A DNA stretch of 64,000 nt from CAVYXZ01 sp963772595 (GTDB lineage Bacteria; Chloroflexota; Anaerolineae; Aggregatilineales; Phototrophicaceae). The stretch is from contig CAVYXZ010000007.1 in the NCBI GenBank assembly GCA_963772595.1, positions 1,364,001 to 1,428,000 on the forward strand, in the 5' to 3' direction. The number at the start of each line of letters is the position of its first letter. Position 1 is the stretch's first letter. The notes beneath the pieces were generated by a model. It ran no database searches and had not been told where the DNA came from. It saw nothing but the letters and a program-made list of their open reading frames with translations. The position numbers and the translations under genes are program-made. Below are positions 8,639 to 16,903 of the stretch, in pieces.

Positions 8639-9304
8639 TTAGACTTCTGGTGGCTGGTGGTAGCCCATTTTGGTAAGGGTATAGGCAGCGATGATGGTCG
8701 TTTGCGGATTGGGGTCGTGGAGGGCATCGCGCAGCACCGGCAGCGAGGCATCGCCAATATCCCACAGCGCCCCGGCGGCAGCTTTACGCACGCGCACGTC
8801 GGCATCGCGCAGCGCTTCGCCCAGCACGCCAACACTGCCCTCGTCGCCGATACGCCCCAGGGCCTGCGCGGTGAAGCGGCGCACATCGGCATCATCATCG
8901 TGAATCGATTGGTGCAGGCCAGTGAGGCCGTCGCCATGCCGGATCTTGCCCAATGCCTTCGCTGCCGCCCGCCGGACCGCCGGTTTCGGGTCTTCCAGCG
9001 CTTCCAACAGGCCGGGCACCGCCGCCTGGCCGATACGAATCAGCGCGCCGATAGCGTGGACCCGCACGAACATATCCACATCGCGCAGGCCGTCCAGCAG
9101 TTCCGGGCTGGTCGAGGGATCAGCGAAATGAGACAGAGTCTTGGCCGCCTGGAAGCGCACCCCCGTGTCGATGTCCTGGCGCAAAACCATGCCGACTTCG
9201 GGCAGAATCTCGGTAAAATGATTCTGTTCGACGGCGATAATACCGTTTATGCGCGTTTGGGGATCTTCACTTTCCAGCGCCGACAAAATGTCGTCGATTG
9301 ACAT
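8639..9304 (-). CDS. HEAT-repeat (PBS lyase-like) protein
   Basis: 221 residues made almost wholly of about six HEAT/PBS-lyase repeats of about 30 residues, for example ALRDADVRVRKAAAGALWDI, LEDPKPAVRRAAAKALGKI and HDDDADVRRFTAQALGRIG. Such repeats stack as an alpha-solenoid and serve as protein-protein scaffolds; the family also includes phycobilin lyases, but nothing here suggests phycobiliproteins. No signal peptide is visible, so it is cytoplasmic. It is divergent from the oxidase operon. Confidence 0.85.
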   Translation of the reverse strand: MSIDDILSALESEDPQTRINGIIAVEQNHFTEILPEVGMVLRQDIDTGVRFQAAKTLSHFADPSTSPELLDGLRDVDMFVRVHAIGALIRIGQAAVPGLLEALEDPKPAVRRAAAKALGKIRHGDGLTGLHQSIHDDDADVRRFTAQALGRIGDEGSVGVLGEALRDADVRVRKAAAGALWDIGDASLPVLRDALHDPNPQTTIIAAYTLTKMGYHQPPEV

Positions 9305-9367
9305 TGAGCTGTGCTCCTTGATTTCGTAATCGCCTCATTATACCAAAAAGTCAGTCAGGATCAGTCT

Positions 9368-9396
9368 TTGCTAAATCGAATTGCCTTGTGTAAAAT
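9368..9396 (+). promoter_or_regulatory. Predicted promoter of the oxidase operon
   Basis: TTGCTA (9368-9373) and TAAAAT (9391-9396) separated by 17 bp fit a housekeeping sigma promoter, 46 bp before the subunit II start. Predicted by eye only. Confidence 0.4.
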
Positions 9397-9441
9397 AGAA
9401 CAAGTTGTCCCAAGTCGATCATCCACATAAACAATGAGCAT

Positions 9442-10593
9442 ATGTCCATGACCCATGCTAAATCTAGCACCTCAAGCAGAAATTTGACTGTCCTCTGGAT
9501 TATCGTCGCCTTCGGTTTGATGGTAGTCGGCGGCTTCCTCTTCAAGGCGTTGGCCCCCAATACCCTGCCGCCGGAGGCTTCCGCAGAATCAAAGCAGGTG
9601 GATAACCTGCTGTCGATTATGATCGTTATTGGTGGCGCGATCTTCCTGCTGGTGCAGGGCGCGCTCGTCTTCGCCGTTATTCGCTTCCGCGCCAAACCCG
9701 GCGACAAGAGCGACGGCGCCACTATTCACGGCAACCCGACGCTGGAATTGATCTGGACGGCGATCCCGGCGGTCATTGTGCTGTTTCTGAGTATAGTCAG
9801 CTTCCAGGTCTGGGTCAGCGTGACCTCGGCCAAAGAGAACGAGCAGGTGATCGGGGTTCACGCCCAGCGCTTCGCCTGGTCCTTTACCTATGACGTGCCG
9901 GATCACTCCGACCTCACGGTGACGTCCAAAGAACTGCATACCTACGTCGATCAACCGGTCGATATGGTGATGAACAGCACTGACGTCATCCACTCCTTCT
10001 TCATCCCGGCCATGCGCATCAAGCAGGATGTGATCCCTGGCCGCACCACTGAAATCCGCTTTACCCCGGTGCTGGCGGGAGACTATCCGATCCAGTGCGC
10101 CGAACTCTGCGGCGCGGGGCACGGCGACATGCGCTCGACCATTATCGTCCATGCCAGCGAAGCTGATTATCTGGATTGGTTCAACCAGGAGGTTGATGTC
10201 CTGCTGAACCCGCCGGAAGATCCGGTCGCGCACGGCGAGCAGCTCCTCAGCAGTGGTGCCTATCCCTGCTCAAGCTGTCACACGCTGGAATCGCTGGGCT
10301 GGACCGGGACCATCGGGCCGAACCTGACCGGTGTCGGCGACCGCGCGGCCAACCGCGTCCCAGGGATGCCTGCCGAGCAGTACATCAGCCGCTCGATCTA
10401 CTTCCCGCATGAATTCCTGGTGCCGGGCTTCGGGCCGCTCATGCCGATATTCCAGCACACCGACCCGAACGCGGCGAATTACATGTCGCTGGACGATCAC
10501 AAGGCGATTGTGTCCTATCTCTGTACTCAAACTTCCACAGGCGACTCAGCCTGCGACCTGAATAACCTTGACCAGATTATTAGCGGTTACTAG
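9442..10593 (+). CDS. ctaC: Cytochrome c oxidase subunit II with fused cytochrome c (caa3 type)
   Basis: 383 residues. Two N-terminal membrane helices (about 16-36 and 55-80), a CuA cupredoxin domain, then a C-terminal cytochrome c. The CuA site is intact: DVIHSFFIP supplies the His, and CAELCGAGHGDM supplies two Cys, His and Met. The fused cytochrome has one heme motif, CSSCH, with a likely distal Met in PLMPIF. This architecture defines caa3 oxidases, where the fused domain takes electrons directly from a soluble carrier or bc1/ACIII complex and passes them via CuA to subunit I. It heads the oxidase operon, 12 bp before subunit I. Confidence 0.96.
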   Translation: MSMTHAKSSTSSRNLTVLWIIVAFGLMVVGGFLFKALAPNTLPPEASAESKQVDNLLSIMIVIGGAIFLLVQGALVFAVIRFRAKPGDKSDGATIHGNPTLELIWTAIPAVIVLFLSIVSFQVWVSVTSAKENEQVIGVHAQRFAWSFTYDVPDHSDLTVTSKELHTYVDQPVDMVMNSTDVIHSFFIPAMRIKQDVIPGRTTEIRFTPVLAGDYPIQCAELCGAGHGDMRSTIIVHASEADYLDWFNQEVDVLLNPPEDPVAHGEQLLSSGAYPCSSCHTLESLGWTGTIGPNLTGVGDRAANRVPGMPAEQYISRSIYFPHEFLVPGFGPLMPIFQHTDPNAANYMSLDDHKAIVSYLCTQTSTGDSACDLNNLDQIISGY

Positions 10594-10605
10594 AGAGGTG
10601 TTGTA

Positions 10606-12319
10606 ATGGCGACGATTACGGCCCCACTGGGTGGTAGCAGAGGGCGTGTGCTGAACGCACCGCCCAGACCCCGCATTAGCGATTACCTGCGCTGGAGCGT
10701 CGATCATAAGATTATCGGCGTTCAGTACATGGCGACCGCGCTGTTCTTCTTCATCATCGGCGGGGCGCTGGCGATGCTTATCCGCACGGAACTCCTGACA
10801 CCAAGTCTGGATACTCATGTCGAACGGCAGCGCTTATAACTCGCTGTTTTCGATGCACGGGACGATCATGATCTTCCTGTGGGTTATCCCCATGATGGCG
10901 GGCTTCGGTAATTATCTGGTGCCGCTGATGCTGGGCGCGAAAGACATGGCCTTCCCCTGGGTCAACGCCTTCGCCTTCTGGCTGATCCCACCCGCGGGCA
11001 TCCTGCTGCTCTGCGGTTTTCTGGTCGGCGCGCCGGAGGCCGGATGGACCTCTTACCCACCGCTCAGCACCCTCTTCTCGCCCGACGGCCAGACTCTGTG
11101 GGCGATGGCGCTGCATCTGCTGGGCATTTCGTCGATCCTGGGCGCAATCAACTTTATTGTGACGATCCGCAACATGCGCCCGGAAGGCATGGGCTACTGG
11201 AATATGCCCCTCTTCGTCTGGGCTGTGCTGGCGACCTCGATTATCCAGGTGCTGGCGACCCCCTTCCTGACCGGTGGCCTGACCCTGCTCATCCTGGATC
11301 GCGTGGCGGGCACCAGCTTCTTTAACCCGGCTGCCGGCGGTGATGTGCTGCTGTGGCAGAACGTGTTCTGGTTCTACAGTCATCCTGCTGTGTACATCAT
11401 GATCTTGCCCGGCTTCGGCATGGTCTCCGAGGTCCTTTCGACCCATGCCCGCAAGCCGATCTTCGGCTACCGTGCGATTGCGCTCTCCAGTATGGCGATT
11501 GCCCTGGTCGGCTTCACCGTCTGGGCGCATCACATGTTCGTCAGCCTCCAGCCGGAACTGCGCATTCCCTTCATGATTACCTCGATGATTATCGCCGTGC
11601 CGACCGGCATCAAGATATTTAGCTGGTTAGGGACCTTGTGGGGAGGCAAAATCCACTTCACATCGGCCATGCTCTTTGCGCTGGGCTTCCTGTCGATGTT
11701 CGTCATCGGCGGCATCGGCGGCGTGATGCTCGGCTCCGTCCCGGTCGATATTGATGTGCATGACACCTACTTCGTCGTCAGTCACCTGCACTTCGTGCTC
11801 TTCGGCGGCTCCGTCTTCCTGATCTACTCCGGGTTGTATCACTGGTTCCCCAAGATCACCGGGCGAATGCTCGATGAACGCCTGGGCAAGATCCACTTCG
11901 CACTCACCTACATCAGCTTCTTCTTCACCTTTTTCCCGATGCACCTGCTGGGCTTGCAGGGGATGCCGCGCCGCGTCGCCACCTACCTGCCGCAGTACAC
12001 CGACATCAACCGTCTGGTTAGCTTCTTTGCCTTCATTCTGGGTATGAGCACCTTCATCCTGCTGTTCAACATGGTCTACAGCATCTATGCAGGCAAGCGC
12101 TGCGGTGGCAATCCCTGGCGTTCGCTGACCCTGGAGTGGGCGACGACTTCGCCGCCACCGCCTTTCAATTTTCACGGCAATCCGGTGCCCTTCGAGGATC
12201 CTTACGGCTACGGCACCCAGGAAGCGACCGCTTACCTGGATGCGCTCGACAAGCGCTATCCGCCGCCGCCCGATGAACGGCCCATCACAGCCGTGCCAGA
12301 ACCGGCAGCAGGCGACTGA
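10606..12319 (+). CDS. ctaD: Cytochrome c oxidase subunit I (A2-type), one frameshift
   Basis: Catalytic subunit holding heme a and the heme a3-CuB centre. Frame 1 gives residues 1 to about 70 (ending ELLTPSLDT); frame 2 continues MSNGSAYNSLFSMHGTIMIF from 10817 to the stop at 12319. Deleting or adding one base near 10812-10817 joins them into a normal protein. Ligands are all present: SMHGTI (heme a), HPAVY (His-Tyr crosslink), WAHHMFVS (CuB His pair) and HDTYFVVSHLHFVL (hemes a3 and a). The helix VI motif is YSHPAVY, without the Glu of A1 oxidases, which marks an A2-type proton channel as in Thermus and Rhodothermus caa3. The C-terminus is short, with no fused subunit III. An inactive oxidase subunit I in an otherwise intact operon is unlikely, so the shift is probably an assembly error. 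Confidence 0.93.
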
Positions 12320-12336
12320 GGCTTGCAGCGGATCGC

Positions 12337-12925
12337 ATGGATATGACGCAGCAAAATCTTACAGAGCAGCACCTGAGCCGCGAGGAATTGCTGGCGCTGC
12401 GCAACAAACGCACCGGCCTGACGATCTTCCAGATTTCCTGGATCCTGGTCTTCGTCTGTCTGGTGGTCGTCAACTGGCAGCTCCGCTGGAGCTTCGCCTC
12501 CTGGCCCCCGCCGGGGGTGAGCAAGCCGGATGCGCTGCTGCCCTCGCTGGTGACGGTGGGCCTGCTGCTGAGCGGTTGGCTGGCGCGCCGGGCAACTGCG
12601 TGCGCTCAAGATCGGCGACTACGGCAGCTTCATGACGCAGTGGCGCATCGCCCTGGCCCTGGGTCTGGCCTTTGTCGTGGCGATTGCCTACGAATGGCTG
12701 CGGCTGCCCTACAGCGGGGTCTACAGCGACGTCTTCCGCATGATGACCGCCTTTCATATGGTCCATGCGCTGGCGATTGGTGCATTTATGGGTATGATTT
12801 ACCGGGGTGTACAGGCTGAGGTCTACAACGAAGAGAACTTCTGGCCGGTCGAAGGCGCGACCAGCCTGTGGTATTTTGTGATCGTCGCCTGGATGCTGTT
12901 CTATGTGGTTCTATACTGGCTCTAG
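12337..12925 (+). CDS. Divergent cytochrome c oxidase subunit III-like protein, one frameshift
   Basis: The frame from 12337 begins MDMTQQNLTEQHLSREELLA and covers the first two membrane helices to about 12590. The protein then goes on in the next frame (ALKIGDYGSFMTQWRIALAL, FHMVHALAIGAFMGM, SLWYFVIVAWMLFYVVLYWL) to the stop at 12925. The joined product of about 195 residues has roughly five helices and the general form of COX3 (His in a helix before GAFMG, final helix VAWMLFYVVLYW). It is more divergent than the second COX3-like gene at 14189. The shift lies near 12590-12605. Position right after subunit I supports an oxidase subunit. Confidence 0.75.
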
Positions 12926-12952
12926 GCCAGTGATGTTGGCAGGAGAGAAATT

Positions 12953-14173
12953 ATGCGACCTGGAGTAAGCCGCGCGGTGCCGATGGGCCTTCTGGGCTTT
13001 TTGCTGGCGATGCTCGTCCTGGTGGTGGTGCGCACTTTACAACAGTTGGACCCGCCGCTGGACCCGCAGCTAGCGGTCGTCTTCGGCGCATTCACGATGG
13101 CGGCAGGCTTCATCTGGGGCCTGGGCGCTTTCGACCCGCGCATGAATGTCCATGCGCACGAACCGCCAGAAGATGAAGATGAAACCGCAATTGAGGTCGT
13201 CGAACACGCCGAAGAACCCGAAAGCAAGCCGAGCGAGATCCTCGGCGGCTATATCTGGCTGCTGAGTACGCTGTTAATCGCCCTGCTGCTCATTCTGGTG
13301 GCCTTCGCCGAACTTCCCGAAGGCCCGGCGCTAAAGACCGTTCATGACCCGCTGGCCGATGTGGCCGCCGTTGGCTACGAGCAGTTGATCCTCTTCGGCC
13401 AGACCTTTGAGGTCAGCCAACTGCTGCTGTTGATCGGCTTCGCCATTGTCATGTTCCTTTCGCTGACGGCCATTGCCGGCTTAGTCGGAATGCTCTTCTT
13501 CAATCTCAGCCGCGGCCTGACCTCGGTCAAAGATGTTGAGCAAACCGCATTAGCCGCCGAACCGCTGGAACACGCGGATACCAGCCAGCGCGGCATCGTC
13601 CGCTGGGGCATTGTCGCGGCAGTGGCGACGGTCGCCTTTGCGCTGTTCGACCGGCTCATGAACCAGCCGATCACCAACGAGTTCCAGACGCTCTCCTTCT
13701 TCCTGGCCGGAGGTGGCATCTTCGCCATCGCCTTCGTGCTGCTGGGCTATTTCATTCGCGCCGTGGCTTCACGGACCCACTGGCTCTGGCTGGTGCGTGC
13801 CATCATCATTGTCGGCGGCGTCAATCTCGTGCTGATCGGGGCTTTCCTGATTGTCTGGCTCGCCGTCGCCCCGCTGCCGATGATTAACGTAGCCGTGCTT
13901 AATCTGGTCATCCTGGGCGGGCTGCTGCTGGGGCGCATGGTGGTCGCCAGCATGTACGCCATCCTGGTAGGCATCCTGATCCCGCTGTTTTACTTCGTCT
14001 TGATCGGGCTGGTGGTGTCTTTCGCGCCGCCGCTGCTGTTCTTCATTTCGTTGAACAATGCCCTCCTGGTCGCCGCAATCGTCTTGCGCCCGAAATTCGT
14101 CACCCACTGGCTTGGCTATGGCGCATCCTGGACCGCCAAACAACTGCGGCGAGTCCCTAACATGATGCAGTAA
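12953..14173 (+). CDS. Multi-spanning membrane protein in the oxidase operon
   Basis: 406 residues with about nine predicted membrane helices and a charged cytoplasmic or periplasmic loop rich in Glu (PPEDEDETAIEVVEHAEEPE, residues about 66-90). I do not recognise a family with certainty. A good ribosome binding site (AGGAGAG) precedes the ATG at 12953. It lies between two subunit III-like genes, all on one strand with short gaps, so it probably belongs to the oxidase complex or its assembly. No heme, copper or quinone motif is obvious. Confidence 0.7.
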   Translation: MRPGVSRAVPMGLLGFLLAMLVLVVVRTLQQLDPPLDPQLAVVFGAFTMAAGFIWGLGAFDPRMNVHAHEPPEDEDETAIEVVEHAEEPESKPSEILGGYIWLLSTLLIALLLILVAFAELPEGPALKTVHDPLADVAAVGYEQLILFGQTFEVSQLLLLIGFAIVMFLSLTAIAGLVGMLFFNLSRGLTSVKDVEQTALAAEPLEHADTSQRGIVRWGIVAAVATVAFALFDRLMNQPITNEFQTLSFFLAGGGIFAIAFVLLGYFIRAVASRTHWLWLVRAIIIVGGVNLVLIGAFLIVWLAVAPLPMINVAVLNLVILGGLLLGRMVVASMYAILVGILIPLFYFVLIGLVVSFAPPLLFFISLNNALLVAAIVLRPKFVTHWLGYGASWTAKQLRRVPNMMQ

Positions 14174-14188
14174 GCTGGAGAGATTTCT

Positions 14189-14812
14189 ATGACAGACGCG
14201 ACTTTAGACAATGTCACCGTCCACAGCGACGAACACGAACACGGTCATGGGGTGCCTGATGCGCAGCAGATCAGCAATTCCAAGCTGGCGATGTGGCTGT
14301 ATCTGGCCTCGGAGGTTGTCGTCTTCGGCGTGCTGATCGCCGTCTACGCCATCTTCCGCCTCAACAACCCGGATATTGTCGAGCAAGTTCATCACGAACT
14401 CGGCCTGGGGCTGGTCAGCGTGAACACCTTCCTGCTGCTAACCAGCAGTTGGGCGATGGTCATGGGCCTGCGGGCAGCGCAGTTTAACGATACGAAAGGC
14501 TTCGTCCGCTGGATCGGTTTGACCGCCCTGCTGGGGGCCGCCTTCGTCGGGATGCAAGCGATCGAGTACACCGACCTGGCCCATGCCGGTCTCAGCATTG
14601 GAACCGAATGGGGAATGCGCTTCTATGCGCCGACAGCCTTTCATGGTGCGCACGTCATCGTCGGCGTCCTGTGGGCGCTGCGTATTATCTTGCGCGGGCG
14701 GCACGGGCGTTACAACGCGAATAATTTCCTGGCGGTCGAGATCTTCGGCCTCTACTGGCACTTTGTCGATGTCGTCTGGCTTTTCCTGTTCACGCTTATT
14801 TATTTGATCTGA
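14189..14812 (+). CDS. ctaE: Cytochrome c oxidase subunit III
   Basis: 207 residues, five membrane helices after a His-rich start (HSDEHEHGHG). Canonical COX3 motifs: LYLASEVVVFGVLI in helix 1, FYAPTAFHGAHVIVGVLW, and the last helix EIFGLYWHFVDVVWLFLF. Subunit III stabilises the catalytic core and helps proton uptake. Ribosome binding site GGAGAG is 8 bp before the ATG. Together with the gene at 12337 this gives two COX3-family proteins in one operon, unusual for a single oxidase. Confidence 0.93.
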   Translation: MTDATLDNVTVHSDEHEHGHGVPDAQQISNSKLAMWLYLASEVVVFGVLIAVYAIFRLNNPDIVEQVHHELGLGLVSVNTFLLLTSSWAMVMGLRAAQFNDTKGFVRWIGLTALLGAAFVGMQAIEYTDLAHAGLSIGTEWGMRFYAPTAFHGAHVIVGVLWALRIILRGRHGRYNANNFLAVEIFGLYWHFVDVVWLFLFTLIYLI

Positions 14813-14822
14813 GGATGCCCTG

Positions 14823-15404
14823 ATGCCTGAGGAACCCAAAGAACCCCTGCACGATCAGGAGACTGGTGAAGAGATTCGCCCGACGCCTGAATACACCAAG
14901 CGTGAAGCAGAACGTCTGCCGGAACCTGAAACGGAGATTGAGGCCGAAGTCGCCGGACTCGTCGAGAAATCGGAAGAACTGGCAGAAACGCCGGTGGTCG
15001 AGGCCTTCGATACCGCGGTGACGAAGCTGCAAGAGGCCGCCGACACCCTGGAACCAGAGCAGCAGAAAGACAGCTTGCACGCGATCTACTCCCATGATCC
15101 CATGCAGCGCAATACCGCCGTCGTCTTTGGGCGCGCAATCAAGGTAGAAGGTGGCATTTACACCGTCGTCTTCGGCTTTCTGGCCTTCGCCACCCTGATC
15201 GAAGTCGTGTTAGGCGGCTTCCGCGCTCAGATACTGATCCCGATCCTGCTGGGAATCGCAGTGGTCAAAGCCGGGCTGGTTGTGGCCTATTATATGCACC
15301 TGCGCACCGATACCCGGCTCTTCACCTACATTCTGCTGATGCCGCTGGGACTGGCGCTGACCGCCATGCTCTATCTGCTTGCCGTGCCACCCACAGGTTA
15401 TTAA
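14823..15404 (+). CDS. ctaF: Cytochrome c oxidase subunit IV with long acidic N-terminus
   Basis: 193 residues. The C-terminal 90 are a prokaryotic COX4 domain with three helices; KAGLVVAYYMHLRTDTRLF is the usual signature. The first about 95 residues are acidic, Glu/Pro-rich and partly coiled coil (EEIRPTPEY, ETEIEAEVAGLVEK), which is longer than the typical 90-110-residue subunit. It ends the oxidase gene group; the SDR gene starts 4 bp later, which suggests translational coupling. Confidence 0.85.
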   Translation: MPEEPKEPLHDQETGEEIRPTPEYTKREAERLPEPETEIEAEVAGLVEKSEELAETPVVEAFDTAVTKLQEAADTLEPEQQKDSLHAIYSHDPMQRNTAVVFGRAIKVEGGIYTVVFGFLAFATLIEVVLGGFRAQILIPILLGIAVVKAGLVVAYYMHLRTDTRLFTYILLMPLGLALTAMLYLLAVPPTGY

Positions 15405-15408
15405 CTCG

Positions 15409-16161
15409 ATGCCCTACGACCTGACGGATCGCGTTGCACTGGTCACAGGGGCGGCGCAGCGCGTAGGCCGCGAGATCGCCCTGGAACTGGCGCGCGCTGG
15501 GACGCATCTTATCGTGCATTATCACAGCGCCAGTGCCGAGATCGTCCGCAGCACCGTTCAGGATATTAAGTCGATGGGCGTCGATGCCTTCGCCGTGCAG
15601 GCCGACATCGGCAGCGCCGAGGGCGTCGGGCAAATCTTTGCCGCTGTGCGCGAGCATTTCAACCGCCTGGATATACTGGTCAACAGCGCCTCAACCTTTC
15701 AAAAACGGAGCCTGCTGGAAGTCACGCTGGAAGACTGGCAGCAGACCCTGGATGTCAACCTGACCGGTCCCTTCCTCTGCACGCAGGCCGCTGCCGCCCT
15801 GATGCGTGAAAACACCCCGCTCGGCGGCGTCATCATCAACATTTGCGATAAAGGCGTGGACGGTCCCTGGCCGGAATATGCGCATCACGGCATCAGCAAA
15901 GCCGCGCTGTGGGCCTTGACCGAGGTCAGCGCGCTCAGCCTGGGGCCGGATATTCGCGTCAACGCCATCGTGCCCGGCCCGGTCATGAAACCGGCAGGCC
16001 GCAACATGAGCGATGAAGCCTGGGCCGAGGTCGGTGCGCAGCTTCCGCTGGGCCGCACCGGTTCCGCCGAAGACGTCGCCCGTGCCGTCGTCTACCTGGC
16101 CCGCGAGGACTTCATCAGCGGCGCACTGCTGCACGTCAACGGCGGCGAACACCTCCTCTAA
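15409..16161 (+). CDS. SDR family protein, pteridine-reductase-like, catalytic Tyr replaced
   Basis: 250 residues. The ATG at 15409 is preferred to upstream starts because the Rossmann strand follows at the usual distance. NAD(P) motif TGAAQRVG and NSAS are present. In place of the catalytic Ser there is Asp (NICDKG), as in PTR1/FolM pteridine reductases where Asp sits 13 residues before Tyr. The Tyr itself, four residues before Lys, is His here (HGISKAAL); the nearest Tyr lies three residues earlier. It may therefore be a reductase with altered chemistry or a non-catalytic member. PTR1-like enzymes reduce dihydro- or biopterins. It is coupled to the oxidase operon, a link that is hard to explain. 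Confidence 0.8.
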   Translation: MPYDLTDRVALVTGAAQRVGREIALELARAGTHLIVHYHSASAEIVRSTVQDIKSMGVDAFAVQADIGSAEGVGQIFAAVREHFNRLDILVNSASTFQKRSLLEVTLEDWQQTLDVNLTGPFLCTQAAAALMRENTPLGGVIINICDKGVDGPWPEYAHHGISKAALWALTEVSALSLGPDIRVNAIVPGPVMKPAGRNMSDEAWAEVGAQLPLGRTGSAEDVARAVVYLAREDFISGALLHVNGGEHLL

Positions 16162-16317
16162 GGCCGCAGGCGTCTCAGTTCTTGTCTAATTCGCAGACAA
16201 AAAGTGCTGATCCTACCTTCTTGCCGTGAGCAATCATATCGGCCCCTGCGCGTGTCTGCGCCTGATCTGACAGCCGGACACCGATCTCTGTTCTTACTCG
16301 GCACGCATTGCTCAGCA

Positions 16318-16809
16318 CTATTTACTGTAAATGGCCCGCAGCGCAGTCACCACCCCCGCCAGATCGTCCACCAGATGCAAGCGCTCAAGCGTGAATTCCT
16401 GCGCGTGCTTATAAACCAGATGCCGGGTCGCAGTAGTATAGTGCAGCATCTGCCGCCGCAGATCCTGCGCCGCGTCGTTTTCCCGCAATGATTCCGGCAG
16501 ATCGTAACCGGAGTCCAGGTCGATTTGCAGAATGAAATGCTGGCCCCGCTCTACCACCCCCAATGCCGCCCAGCCGGTCTCGGCCAGGCCGCTGAAAGCC
16601 AGCGAGGTCCGGTTAAACACCATGACCACCGTTTCGCAGCGCGCCATGACCTCGGCTTCATAGTCACCGCGTTCTTTGGTCCACTCGCCTGCAAAAGCGG
16701 TCGGGTCAAAATAACTCACTTTGAGCGCATCCAATACCGGGATAATGTGCGACTCACGCCAGCCCCCATGTACGGATCCGAACAAAGCGACCTGCGGATA
16801 GTTTCCCAT
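16318..16809 (-). CDS. Nucleoside 2-deoxyribosyltransferase-like protein
   Basis: 163 residues. The start ALFGSVHGGWRESHIIPVLD and the block EWTKERGDYEAEVMARCETV, followed by FNRTSLAFSGLAETGWAA, match the nucleoside 2-deoxyribosyltransferase-like fold: an N-terminal Rossmann strand, and Asp/Glu pairs that in true enzymes bind the sugar. The ETGWAA segment corresponds to the catalytic Glu region. Relatives include effectors in nucleotide-based signalling as well as salvage enzymes. It is a single gene between two plus-strand genes. Activity cannot be judged by eye. Confidence 0.6.
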   Translation of the reverse strand: MGNYPQVALFGSVHGGWRESHIIPVLDALKVSYFDPTAFAGEWTKERGDYEAEVMARCETVVMVFNRTSLAFSGLAETGWAALGVVERGQHFILQIDLDSGYDLPESLRENDAAQDLRRQMLHYTTATRHLVYKHAQEFTLERLHLVDDLAGVVTALRAIYSK

Positions 16810-16903
16810 TCCCTTGATCCTTGTAAGACTTTGTTCACTTCTTGCTCATCTTTGCTATCTATAATAATGTGAGTCGGTCAAAATTGGTCAAGGGAAAAAC
16901 TTT

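Noticed and set aside
10606..12319. Programmed frameshifting of oxidase subunit I
   Set aside because: No slippery heptamer or downstream pseudoknot is seen near 10812, and similar one-base breaks occur in unrelated genes, so an assembly error is simpler.
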